A stretch of DNA of 64,000 bases from JAITWN01 sp050486285 (GTDB lineage: Bacteria; Pseudomonadota; Gammaproteobacteria; SZUA-140), in contig JBJHCZ010000015.1 in assembly GCA_050486285.1 (NCBI GenBank), positions 1-64,000 on the forward strand. The letters run 5' to 3'. The notes below the pieces were generated by a model. It saw only the letters and a list, made by a program, of their open reading frames with translations. It was not told the DNA's origin and searched no databases. How positions within the stretch are numbered: the first letter of the stretch is position 1; the number at the start of each line of letters is the position of its first letter. Positions 43,757 to 51,211 of this stretch are shown piece after piece. Position numbers and translations under genes: made by a program.

Positions 43757-43936
43757 GATGCCACCATCTGTTTATGCAGGAGGGACCTGCCTTCTAATGG
43801 TGGTTTTAGCGACAACCGCAGGCTAATACTTTAGTGTAGAGAGGGGTGTGGCCAGGCTTCAGTATCTGGCCGGGTGCCAGGGGGTAATAAAATATTAAAT
43901 AAAAACAAAATATTAAAACGGTTTATTGGAGATAAA
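43757..43936 (-). promoter_or_regulatory. A/T-rich leader of the TonB receptor gene
   Basis: Bases 43885-43918 contain a single G or C in 34 positions, extreme for this genome. Within them the 11-mer AAAATATTAAA occurs twice, at 43889-43899 and 43907-43917. Closer to the receptor, GGCCAG and CTGGCC (around 43850-43870) and GCAGG/CCTGC (around 43776-43790) can form hairpins. A promoter and protein-binding sites are likely. I looked for a cobalamin riboswitch signature and did not find one. Confidence 0.5.
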
Positions 43937-44752
43937 TCAAGATTGATCGCGATCCCAGGGGCGATGCCCGTGACCGTTGTACTCGATACGCTCACACGAC
44001 ATCGGGAGGAAGGAGCCTTCTACCCGCTCCGCTGCTTCCATATAGCAGGGGATCATACCTGCGACGAATGATGGTATCAGGTACAGGTAATACTCATAAG
44101 TACTCAGCCCCTGATCGGCCGCCAGCGCCGCACCCAGTGCAGCGGCATTCATTCTGAATCGATAGCGGGAACTGATCAGTATCTCCTCGATCTCGAAGAT
44201 CAATCTGAGGTGGCGGCCGTTTCCAAAGCCCAGCGATTCAGCGACTTCGCAGACAGGTTTGATGCGTTCGTCAGCATTGACAAGTGGTCTGCCATAACCC
44301 GCGATACCGCGATGCCGCGCCAGTTCGTTGGTGACGATGATGGACAGGTCAGCACCGGAATCGAGTTTTTCGGTAGTTCTGTAAAGAAAATCTATCGCTC
44401 TGACATCAGGGCGACGTCCGTAAACCGAGGCCTCCGATACTGACAACGCGGCACAGATACCCAAGTTGGCGGTGCTGCGCACAGTCCCGGCTAGGGAAGC
44501 AACGCGGTTATTCCAGATCCGCGGGTCGGGATAACTGGTCCCCAGCGACCATATGCACTCAAAAAGCCGAATCTGGTTGTCGGTGAATTCCCGCCCGGTA
44601 ATTCCATATAAAAAGATTTCCATCCATCTCGCGTTTCTGAGGTCGGTGAACAGGTCTTTGCCTCTGAAAACGACGCGTTCTCCGGGGAAGACGAGTCCCA
44701 TCGAGGTTTTCCAGTTATCTTCCTGGGAAGCCAGGTAATCCGGACCGGTCAT
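43937..44752 (-). CDS. Citrate-synthase-like protein A, catalytic sites altered
   Basis: This 271-aa protein has the length and motif order of the citrate synthase/citryl-CoA lyase superfamily: an N-terminal WMEIFLYGITGREFTDNQ segment, a middle GYGRPLVNADERIKP (family GFGHxxY..DPR) and a late MNAAALGAALAADQG (family NVD..). The usual catalytic histidine of GFGH is arginine and the aspartate after N is alanine, so ordinary citrate chemistry is unlikely. The ATG at 44752 shares one base with the preceding stop (TGATG). It is translation-coupled to paralogue B and is low in G+C. Fold assignment is by pattern, not by search. Confidence 0.62.
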   Translation of the reverse strand: MTGPDYLASQEDNWKTSMGLVFPGERVVFRGKDLFTDLRNARWMEIFLYGITGREFTDNQIRLFECIWSLGTSYPDPRIWNNRVASLAGTVRSTANLGICAALSVSEASVYGRRPDVRAIDFLYRTTEKLDSGADLSIIVTNELARHRGIAGYGRPLVNADERIKPVCEVAESLGFGNGRHLRLIFEIEEILISSRYRFRMNAAALGAALAADQGLSTYEYYLYLIPSFVAGMIPCYMEAAERVEGSFLPMSCERIEYNGHGHRPWDRDQS

Positions 44753-45576
44753 CAATCTGTGCCTGCTGTCATGGAGTCACCCGACATCGGGTCGTTGACC
44801 AGGTGGACTGCATTTCTGTAGAAAGGAAAGTTCCTGAAACCGATTTCATACTGCTCTATTGCATGCACGGCAGCGCCGGGGAGTCTCAGCAGCAGGTAGA
44901 TCATTTCTCCCTGGCGTACATTCATCCCGAGATCGTTGAAAGCGGCGGCCGCAACCCCGCTCATGGACAGTGAGCAGCCTGCAATCGCTTCAAGTTCCAT
45001 TCTGTTTGTCTGTAACCACTGCAGCGAAGCGCACGAGGAAGTGACAGCGAGGTGCTGTAACGTCATTCTGACCGGAGTCGGACACTGAGGTTTGTGCGGG
45101 TCGAAGCCGGGAGGATGCCCGATAACGGGCCAGACATCGGCACGTTCAGACCGTTGCGGGGAGCTGAGGTTGCGCTTCCAGTCAGGCAGGTTGGTGCCGC
45201 AGAGATTCCAAAGTTCCATCGATAGCGCAACTTCTCGTGCTCCGCCCAGCTGTCCCGCTCCTGTGGCGAGCGCTGCCATCAGGCATGCGGCGCTGTCGGA
45301 TCCGCCTACACCCCCATTCATTGCAGCCATTACGCTATGATCACGAGGGCCGGGGTTTGCGATTGCAATTGCCAGGTCTCGCAACAACTCGACTTGTTGT
45401 TTGTCGGGCCGCTCACCCATGAATAGCAAGAAGAGGTATTCGATCCAATCCGCTTTTCCGAGCAGATCGCCGTATACATCGTAACCGTGACAGTAGCAAG
45501 CCGATGCAGAATAAGGGTCGCTGACCTCGGGCGTTTCACGCCATATCCGTGTTTTAATGGTTTCTTTGCTGGTCAC
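44752..45576 (-). CDS. Citrate-synthase-like protein B, catalytic sites altered
   Basis: This 274-aa protein also follows the citrate synthase superfamily layout: GYDVYGDLLGKADWIEYLFLL, then GAGQLGGAREVA (family GplHGGA.E), then IGHPPGFDPHKP (family GHP..DPR), then SMSGVAAAAFNDLG (family NVDG...). The first histidine is replaced by leucine and the catalytic aspartate by serine, while a GH pair is kept in the middle motif, the reverse of paralogue A. A and B could therefore form a heteromer with a shared or altered site. It starts at a GTG, seven bases after the methyltransferase stop. Confidence 0.6.
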   Translation of the reverse strand: MTSKETIKTRIWRETPEVSDPYSASACYCHGYDVYGDLLGKADWIEYLFLLFMGERPDKQQVELLRDLAIAIANPGPRDHSVMAAMNGGVGGSDSAACLMAALATGAGQLGGAREVALSMELWNLCGTNLPDWKRNLSSPQRSERADVWPVIGHPPGFDPHKPQCPTPVRMTLQHLAVTSSCASLQWLQTNRMELEAIAGCSLSMSGVAAAAFNDLGMNVRQGEMIYLLLRLPGAAVHAIEQYEIGFRNFPFYRNAVHLVNDPMSGDSMTAGTD

Positions 45577-45583
45577 GGGATTA

Positions 45584-46630
45584 TCAATACTTGTGGCCGG
45601 TTATCAGGCTGTAATAGCCGTAGCCGGAGGATATGTCAATATTCGAAAAGCCGGCCTCGTCAAGCAGAGTAACCAGTTCCGGGCCAGTAAATTGCTTGCC
45701 TTCCGTCACCATCAACATAGCCAGAGAGTAGGCATTTCCTGTAACAGGACCGCATGCGTCGTCGTCGAGAAGAACTTCATTGAGAATGATGCGCCCACCG
45801 GGAATCAGGCTGTCTAATGCCTTGCGAGCAAGAGCAAGGCACATATCCCGATTCCAGTCATGAACGATGTCACTCATGAATATTGCATCAAAACCCGTGG
45901 GCCATGAGTCACGAAACATGTCGAGTGGCAAGACTTCAATCCTGTCAGAAAGCCGATAGGTCTTGATATATTCCCTGGTATGGTGACAGACAGTTTCCAG
46001 GTCCATGACTACGCAAGTCATATCAGGATGTGTGGCTGCGAGAGAAATAGAATAACACCCGGAGCCGCCACCGACATCGAGCAGGCGGTTGATATTCTCG
46101 ACACAGGGGGATCTTGCCAGCGCGATCGCAGAGGCAAACCCGTGGCTATGCATTTTTGCAGTGAAGCTCCTGGCCTGTTCCGGGGCAAGTGTTGAATCCT
46201 TCCACATATCCGTGAATCGCCTGCCAGACCCGCGGGCAGGGTGTGCCGCATCACCCCTGATCGCATCCATGATCATTGAATGACTGACCGGATTGTCCTT
46301 GACTGTGTGAAGGACGCCGCCCCAGTAGTGAGGGCTGTCAGGTAACAGGTAGCTGCCTGAAAGATCGGTGATATGGAATTTTTTATTGTGTCTGGCAAGG
46401 AAACCCATTGCAGTAAGCATATTCAGTAATGCCTCGGCGGAGCGTTCACTCAATCCGAGGTCATTGGCAAGCTCGTTAGCGGTAGAAGGGGTTTCCCGGA
46501 GTCTCTGAAATATACCCAGCTCGTCGGCGACAGTAAGCGCGGGTAGTCTGAACCCTGACAACCAGATGTCCCAAAGCGGCCGGTTGTCTGTGGGCGGCAA
46601 CGGCGGGAGGTTATGCTCCGGAGGCGACAT
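45584..46630 (-). CDS. SAM-dependent O-methyltransferase, COMT/HIOMT type
   Basis: This 348-aa protein has an N-terminal winged-helix dimerisation domain (about 15-100) and a C-terminal Rossmann methyltransferase domain. The SAM-binding motif is LLDVGGGSGCYSISL, and the catalytic histidine of the plant-type O-methyltransferases is in DIVHDWNRD. This class methylates hydroxyl groups of small molecules, often in natural product pathways. The ATG at 46630 lies 12 bases after the ThDP enzyme stop; an in-frame GTG at 46642 directly abuts it. It is lower in G+C than the ThDP gene. Confidence 0.88.
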   Translation of the reverse strand: MSPPEHNLPPLPPTDNRPLWDIWLSGFRLPALTVADELGIFQRLRETPSTANELANDLGLSERSAEALLNMLTAMGFLARHNKKFHITDLSGSYLLPDSPHYWGGVLHTVKDNPVSHSMIMDAIRGDAAHPARGSGRRFTDMWKDSTLAPEQARSFTAKMHSHGFASAIALARSPCVENINRLLDVGGGSGCYSISLAATHPDMTCVVMDLETVCHHTREYIKTYRLSDRIEVLPLDMFRDSWPTGFDAIFMSDIVHDWNRDMCLALARKALDSLIPGGRIILNEVLLDDDACGPVTGNAYSLAMLMVTEGKQFTGPELVTLLDEAGFSNIDISSGYGYYSLITGHKY

Positions 46631-46642
46631 GGAGAGATGCAC

Positions 46643-48562
46643 TCAGAACATGTGCAATTCAGTCACCAGCATCTGCATCCTTTCAGCCAGCGGTGGCACT
46701 TCATCGCCGTCGATATGGACATCGATCAGCGCCGGCGCCTGGCGGCGGCACAGGTGCGCGATGTCGATGTCGTCGAAGTCGGCCGCCGTCCTGACGGTCC
46801 AGGCCTCGACGCCCATGCCGCGGGCGACGGCGGCATAGTCGACCGGCGGCAGTTCGTAACCGACGGGCTCGGCGTGCGCCAGTTGCTGGCCGTGGCGGAC
46901 GGTGCCGAGCATCCGGTCGTTCAGGATGATGAAGAGGGTCTTGAGCCGGTGTTGCACCGCAGTCGTCAGTTCCTGGCCGCTCATCAGGTAGCTGCCGTCG
47001 CCGACGATGCAGACCACCGGCGCGCGCTGGTTGGCGATCGCGGTGCCGACGGCGGCGCCGATCGCCCAGCCCATCGAGGCGAAGCCCATGCTGGTGCGGA
47101 ACCAGTCCAGGTCGCCCGCGCGTTGACCGTTCTCCGGATGCCAGGGGTGCAGATAGTGGATGCCCCACAGGAAGCTGTTGCCGATGTCGGCGAGGAAGCG
47201 GGTGTCCGGCGGGAATAGCCGCGACAGCTCGTACATCAGGCGCTGCGGGCGCAGAGGTTCCGAGTCCTCGATGTATTTGGCTTCGTCGGCGAGCGAGAAG
47301 CGACGGCTGAACAAGGGCGTGCCGTTGCCGTTGCGGCGCTCGCGCCTGCGCCGGTCGTTGCCGTCTTCGGAGCCCGCGACATGACCGCGGCGGTCGCGGT
47401 TGCGGCGGTCGAAGGTGACGACGTTCGGGTAGCAGGACAGCCGCTGGTTGCCCATGTCCCAGGGCGGCAGGCGTGTCACGCCCGAGCCGGACAGCACATC
47501 GATCAGGTCGCGGAACAGGGTCTCGATATCGCCGCAGACATGCAGGTCGGCGTTCTGCGAACGCACGAAGTGGCGGGCGAGGCTGTCGACGTGCACGAGT
47601 TTGCCGTCGAGCTTGCCGGAATGCAGCCAGCCCTGACCGGCCTGTTCATCGAGCGCGGAACCGGCGATCAGCACGAGGTCGGTCGAGGGGTGCAGCAGGC
47701 GCTCGGTCGCGCTGCGGTGGCCCGCGAGTCCGCACACGCCGCGGTAATGCGGATGGTAGGCGTCGATGAGGCCCTTGGCCTGCGGCGTCGTGACGATGAC
47801 CGCGCCGCGGCTCTCCGCGAATTCGAGCAGGGCTGCCATGGCATCGCGGCAGCCTTCGCCGACGACGACGACGATCTGGCCGGCGGCGCGGACCCGGCGC
47901 GCAAGCAGATCGATGCGCTCGTGATCGGTCGTGCGCGGCTGGCGCATCAGCGAGGCGATATTGACCGGCCGCCCGCTGGCCTCCAGCGGCGAGCGCAGCA
48001 GGTCGAGCGGAATACTCAGGTGCGCCGGTCCACGAGCCTGGAAGGCCAGCGTGATCGCGGCGATGAGCTTGCGTTCGAGTTGCTTCAGGTGCGAGACCAG
48101 CGTGTTGTAATGCGTGCAGTGGTGCATCATCGCGACGGTATCGATCGCGGTGCACGAGGACTCCTGCACCGCGCCGTTGCCGAAGGTTTCGAGCGGCGTC
48201 TGCGCGGTGATGACGAGCATCGGCGTGTTGTCCTGGTAGGCGCTGGCGACGCCGGTGATCAGGTTGGTCGCGCCGGGCCCGGTGGTCGCGCAGCAGACCC
48301 CGAGGCGGCCGGTCTCGCGCGCGTAGCCGTCGGCCATGAAGGCGGCGCCGGCCTCGTGACGGGCGACGACCGGCGTGATGCGGCCGCGGCGCTGGCTGCG
48401 CGCAAGGGCGTTGTAGAGGGGTTCGATCGCGCCGCCGGGGACGCCGAAGACATGGTCGACGCCGATCTGTTCGAGGTAGCGGACGATCAGATCCGACGCT
48501 TCCGGAAACAGACCGGGCAGGGCTTCGGCGAAGGTCTGCGTGGCCTCGAGGGACTTCGTCAT
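46643..48562 (-). CDS. ThDP-dependent acetolactate-synthase-like enzyme
   Basis: This 639-aa enzyme has the three domains of the acetohydroxyacid synthase family. The catalytic glutamate E70 is in ARHEAGAAF, the central FAD/nucleotide-like domain spans about 215-385, and the ThDP-binding motif is VGDGSYLMSGQE...ILND. An arginine-rich hydrophilic insertion (about 390-425, with NRDRRGH and DRRRRERRNG) separates the middle and C-terminal domains and is unusual. No regulatory small subunit (ilvN/ilvH) is nearby, so a role other than branched-chain amino acid synthesis is likely. It is G+C-rich like the chromosome and heads the operon with the methyltransferase. Confidence 0.85.
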   Translation of the reverse strand: MTKSLEATQTFAEALPGLFPEASDLIVRYLEQIGVDHVFGVPGGAIEPLYNALARSQRRGRITPVVARHEAGAAFMADGYARETGRLGVCCATTGPGATNLITGVASAYQDNTPMLVITAQTPLETFGNGAVQESSCTAIDTVAMMHHCTHYNTLVSHLKQLERKLIAAITLAFQARGPAHLSIPLDLLRSPLEASGRPVNIASLMRQPRTTDHERIDLLARRVRAAGQIVVVVGEGCRDAMAALLEFAESRGAVIVTTPQAKGLIDAYHPHYRGVCGLAGHRSATERLLHPSTDLVLIAGSALDEQAGQGWLHSGKLDGKLVHVDSLARHFVRSQNADLHVCGDIETLFRDLIDVLSGSGVTRLPPWDMGNQRLSCYPNVVTFDRRNRDRRGHVAGSEDGNDRRRRERRNGNGTPLFSRRFSLADEAKYIEDSEPLRPQRLMYELSRLFPPDTRFLADIGNSFLWGIHYLHPWHPENGQRAGDLDWFRTSMGFASMGWAIGAAVGTAIANQRAPVVCIVGDGSYLMSGQELTTAVQHRLKTLFIILNDRMLGTVRHGQQLAHAEPVGYELPPVDYAAVARGMGVEAWTVRTAADFDDIDIAHLCRRQAPALIDVHIDGDEVPPLAERMQMLVTELHMF

Positions 48563-48621
48563 GGAGCCCGTCCTGTGATTATTATTCGTATGTTGCCGAT
48601 GTTATTTCCAGAACAAGGTCA

Positions 48622-48650
48622 ACATTAAAACTTCGATTATTGAATTGCAA
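48622..48650 (-). promoter_or_regulatory. Promoter candidate for the ThDP-enzyme operon
   Basis: On the minus strand TTGCAA (48645-48650) and TAATGT (48622-48627) are separated by 17 bases, in the A/T-rich gap between rimO and the ThDP gene. The -10 is a weak match. The start codon at 48562 is about 50 bases downstream of the expected start site. Confidence 0.35.
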
Positions 48651-48668
48651 GAATATTGGGTCGATTGG

Positions 48669-50006
48669 TCATGGGGTCGTCGATTTATTGACGTCGATGC
48701 GGGCGAACAGATCATGATCATCGCTCGCGGTGATCTCGACCTGGATCAGGTCACCGACTGCGATGCCGTTCGCGTCGCCGACATGGACGAGTCCGTCGAT
48801 GCCGGGGGCATCGGCATGACTGCGGCCGAGCGCGCGGCCCTCATCGACTTCATCGACGAGGACCTCGATGCGGCGGCCGACGAAGCGCCGCAGGCGCGCT
48901 GCGCTGATTGCGGCCTGCGCGGTCATGAAGCGCTCGAGACGTTCCTGCTTGATGGCCTCGGGGACGTGATCGGGCAGCGCGTTCGCGGCGGCGCCGTCGA
49001 CCGGCGAATAGGCGAAGCAGCCGACGCGATCGAGTTCGGCCTCGTGGAGGAATGCGAGCAGGCGCTCGAAGTCATCGTCGGTCTCGCCGGGGAAGCCGAC
49101 GATGAAGGTGCTGCGCAGCGTCAGGTCGGGGCACAGCGCGCGCCAGCGCCCGATGCGTTCGAGCACGTTTTCGCTGCTCGCCGGCCGCTTCATCGCCTTG
49201 AGTATGCGCGGACTCGCGTGCTGGAACGGGACGTCGAGATAGGGCAGGATGCGGCCCTCGGCCATCAGCGGGATGACTTCATCGACGTGCGGGTACGGGT
49301 AGACGTAATGCAGTCGGACCCAGATGCCGAGTTCGCCGAGCGCCTGCGCCAGCTCGAGAAAGCGCGTGCGCAGCGGCCGGCCGTTCCAGAAGCCGGTGCG
49401 ATAGCGCAGGTCCGCGCCGTAGGCGCTGGTGTCCTGCGAGATCACCAGCAGTTCGCGGACGCCGGCCTTTGCCAGGCTCTCGGCCTCGCTCATGACCTCG
49501 CCGATCGGCCGGCTGACCAGATCGCCGCGCATCGACGGGATGATGCAGAAGGTGCAGCGGTGATTGCAGCCCTCGGAGATCTTCAGATAGGCGTAGTGAC
49601 GCGGCGTCAGCTTGAGGCCGTGGTCGGGGATCAGGCTGGTCATCGGATCATGGACGGCGGGCAGATGCCGGTGGATCGCGCCCATGACCTCGTCGAGGGC
49701 ATGCGGGCCGGTGACCGCGAGGACATCGGGATGGGTCTCGCGGATGATATCGCCGCGGGCGCCGAGGCAGCCGGTGACGATGACCCTGCCATTCTCCGCC
49801 AGCGCCTCGCCGATCGCGTCCAGCGATTCGTCGACGGCGTCGTCGATGAAGCCGCAGGTATTGACGACGACGAGGTCGGCCTCATCGTAGCCGGCGCCGA
49901 TGCCGTAGCCCTCGGCGCGCAAGCGGGTGATGATGCGTTCGGAGTCGACCAGCGCCTTCGGGCAGCCGAGGCTGACGAAGCCGATTTTCGGTATCGATTT
50001 GTTCAC
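48669..50006 (-). CDS. rimO: Ribosomal protein S12 methylthiotransferase RimO
   Basis: This 445-aa radical SAM enzyme methylthiolates an aspartate of ribosomal protein S12. The N-terminal UPF0004 domain has cysteines in SLGCPKALVDSE, NTCGFID and TGCLGAR that bind the auxiliary cluster. The radical SAM motif is GCNHRCTFCIIP, and a C-terminal TRAM domain is present. The motif SLGCPKALVDSE is typical of RimO rather than MiaB. The start is a GTG at 50006. It lies 24 bases after the AttH-like gene and may share the ABC operon transcript. Confidence 0.96.
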   Translation of the reverse strand: MNKSIPKIGFVSLGCPKALVDSERIITRLRAEGYGIGAGYDEADLVVVNTCGFIDDAVDESLDAIGEALAENGRVIVTGCLGARGDIIRETHPDVLAVTGPHALDEVMGAIHRHLPAVHDPMTSLIPDHGLKLTPRHYAYLKISEGCNHRCTFCIIPSMRGDLVSRPIGEVMSEAESLAKAGVRELLVISQDTSAYGADLRYRTGFWNGRPLRTRFLELAQALGELGIWVRLHYVYPYPHVDEVIPLMAEGRILPYLDVPFQHASPRILKAMKRPASSENVLERIGRWRALCPDLTLRSTFIVGFPGETDDDFERLLAFLHEAELDRVGCFAYSPVDGAAANALPDHVPEAIKQERLERFMTAQAAISAARLRRFVGRRIEVLVDEVDEGRALGRSHADAPGIDGLVHVGDANGIAVGDLIQVEITASDDHDLFARIDVNKSTTP

Positions 50007-50030
50007 GGAAGTTGCGTCAATCGTTGTCCG

Positions 50031-51209
50031 TCAATAGCCGACCAGTTCGACATAGCCGCGACCGCCGATGTCCCGGCCCTGGCGGCGGCCGCTGACGTCG
50101 ACCGCGCCCTCCCAGTACGGAATCGACACGTCGAGTTCCTGCTGCGCGAGGATCGGGCGGACTTCGAGCTGGAGATCCTGCGCCGGCAGCGCCAGGCGCC
50201 AGCGCGCCGGGTAGACCGCGCCGCGCGGACTTTGCCAGAGGTCGAGCACGTCGAGGATCACCTCATCCGCGGCCAGCGTCACCGCGTTGCCGGCGGGGTC
50301 GGTCAGGGTGCCGCTGCTGAACGGGTCGATGGTGCCGTCGTCGCGGCGCAGCCGGTAGACCATCAGGTCGCTGCCGTCGTCGAGATGCAGCGCGAACCAG
50401 TCCCAGCCCTGCTGGTCGTCGGCGAGCGCGCTGGTACTCCATTCGCGATCGAGCCACGCAAGCCCGCGCACCGCATGGGTCTCGCCGCCGGCGCGGAGTA
50501 TACCACGGGCATCGAGCCGGGTAAGGGCATAGTAATAGGACGCATTGCCGGGGGCGGCGCTCTTGCGGCTGAGTCCGTGTTCGCCGTTCAGCACGACCGG
50601 CTTTTGCGGCCTGAGTTCGAGTTCGAACATCGCGTCGTCTTCGGCGGCGCGCAGGCGCCAGACGTCTTCCTGCGCATCGGTTTCGAGCGACCAGTCCTCG
50701 AGCCAGACCCGCAACGGCGCCGCTTCGGCGCCCGCCAGACCGGCGGCGCCGCGGGCGAAGCGCTCGTGATAATGAAACGCCTCGCGGGCGGGGTCGGTGA
50801 TCGCGAAGTGCGCCATGTAGGCCTGGTTCGTGCCCCAGGCCGAGGCGCGCGGCGCGGCGTCGGGCGTCAGCGCCGCGCGGAAGATCACCCACTGAAAACC
50901 GAAGCGGCGGCCGTCCGCAGCTTCGAGATTGCCGGTGAAGTACCACCACTCGTTGCGGAAGTCGAGGTGGGGGCCGTGGTCGCGCGGAAACTCGAACGCG
51001 CGCGGGGCCATCGCCCGGGTGAAGCCGGCATCGGCGCCGTCGCCGCCAGATCCATTGCCGGCGCCGAGAATGCCGGACAGGTTGAAGGCCTCGCCGTTGC
51101 CGGATTCCGCCGGCGCGCGCTCTTCGAGCATTCGCGCCGGGATGATGATCAACGCGGCGATGATCGCGACGACCGCCAGGACGAGCAGGATTTTCAGCAA
51201 CAGCTGCAT
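50031..51209 (-). CDS. AttH-like lipocalin (carotenoid 1,2-hydratase family)
   Basis: This 392-aa protein has an N-terminal hydrophobic anchor (about 2-24) and a periplasmic AttH/CrtC-like domain. Typical pieces are DFRNEWWYFTGNLE, GFQWVIFRAAL and WLDREWSTSALADDQQGWDWF. Proteins of this family are commonly encoded with FtsX-type ABC transporters, as here. The ATG at 51209 is preceded by GAGGA with six bases spacing, and overlaps the permease stop. Whether it binds or alters a lipid-like ligand is not known. Confidence 0.87.
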   Translation of the reverse strand: MQLLLKILLVLAVVAIIAALIIIPARMLEERAPAESGNGEAFNLSGILGAGNGSGGDGADAGFTRAMAPRAFEFPRDHGPHLDFRNEWWYFTGNLEAADGRRFGFQWVIFRAALTPDAAPRASAWGTNQAYMAHFAITDPAREAFHYHERFARGAAGLAGAEAAPLRVWLEDWSLETDAQEDVWRLRAAEDDAMFELELRPQKPVVLNGEHGLSRKSAAPGNASYYYALTRLDARGILRAGGETHAVRGLAWLDREWSTSALADDQQGWDWFALHLDDGSDLMVYRLRRDDGTIDPFSSGTLTDPAGNAVTLAADEVILDVLDLWQSPRGAVYPARWRLALPAQDLQLEVRPILAQQELDVSIPYWEGAVDVSGRRQGRDIGGRGYVELVGY

Positions 51210-51211
51210 GA

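Noticed and set aside
43757..43936. A cobalamin riboswitch upstream of the TonB receptor gene
   Set aside because: The receptor type suggested it, but the conserved B12-box sequence and surrounding stems were not found on the minus strand.
43937..45576. The two citrate-synthase-like genes as one gene broken by a frameshift
   Set aside because: Each is about 270 aa, the length of a full citryl-CoA lyase-type protein, each has its own N- and C-terminal motifs, and they are joined by a normal TGATG overlap.
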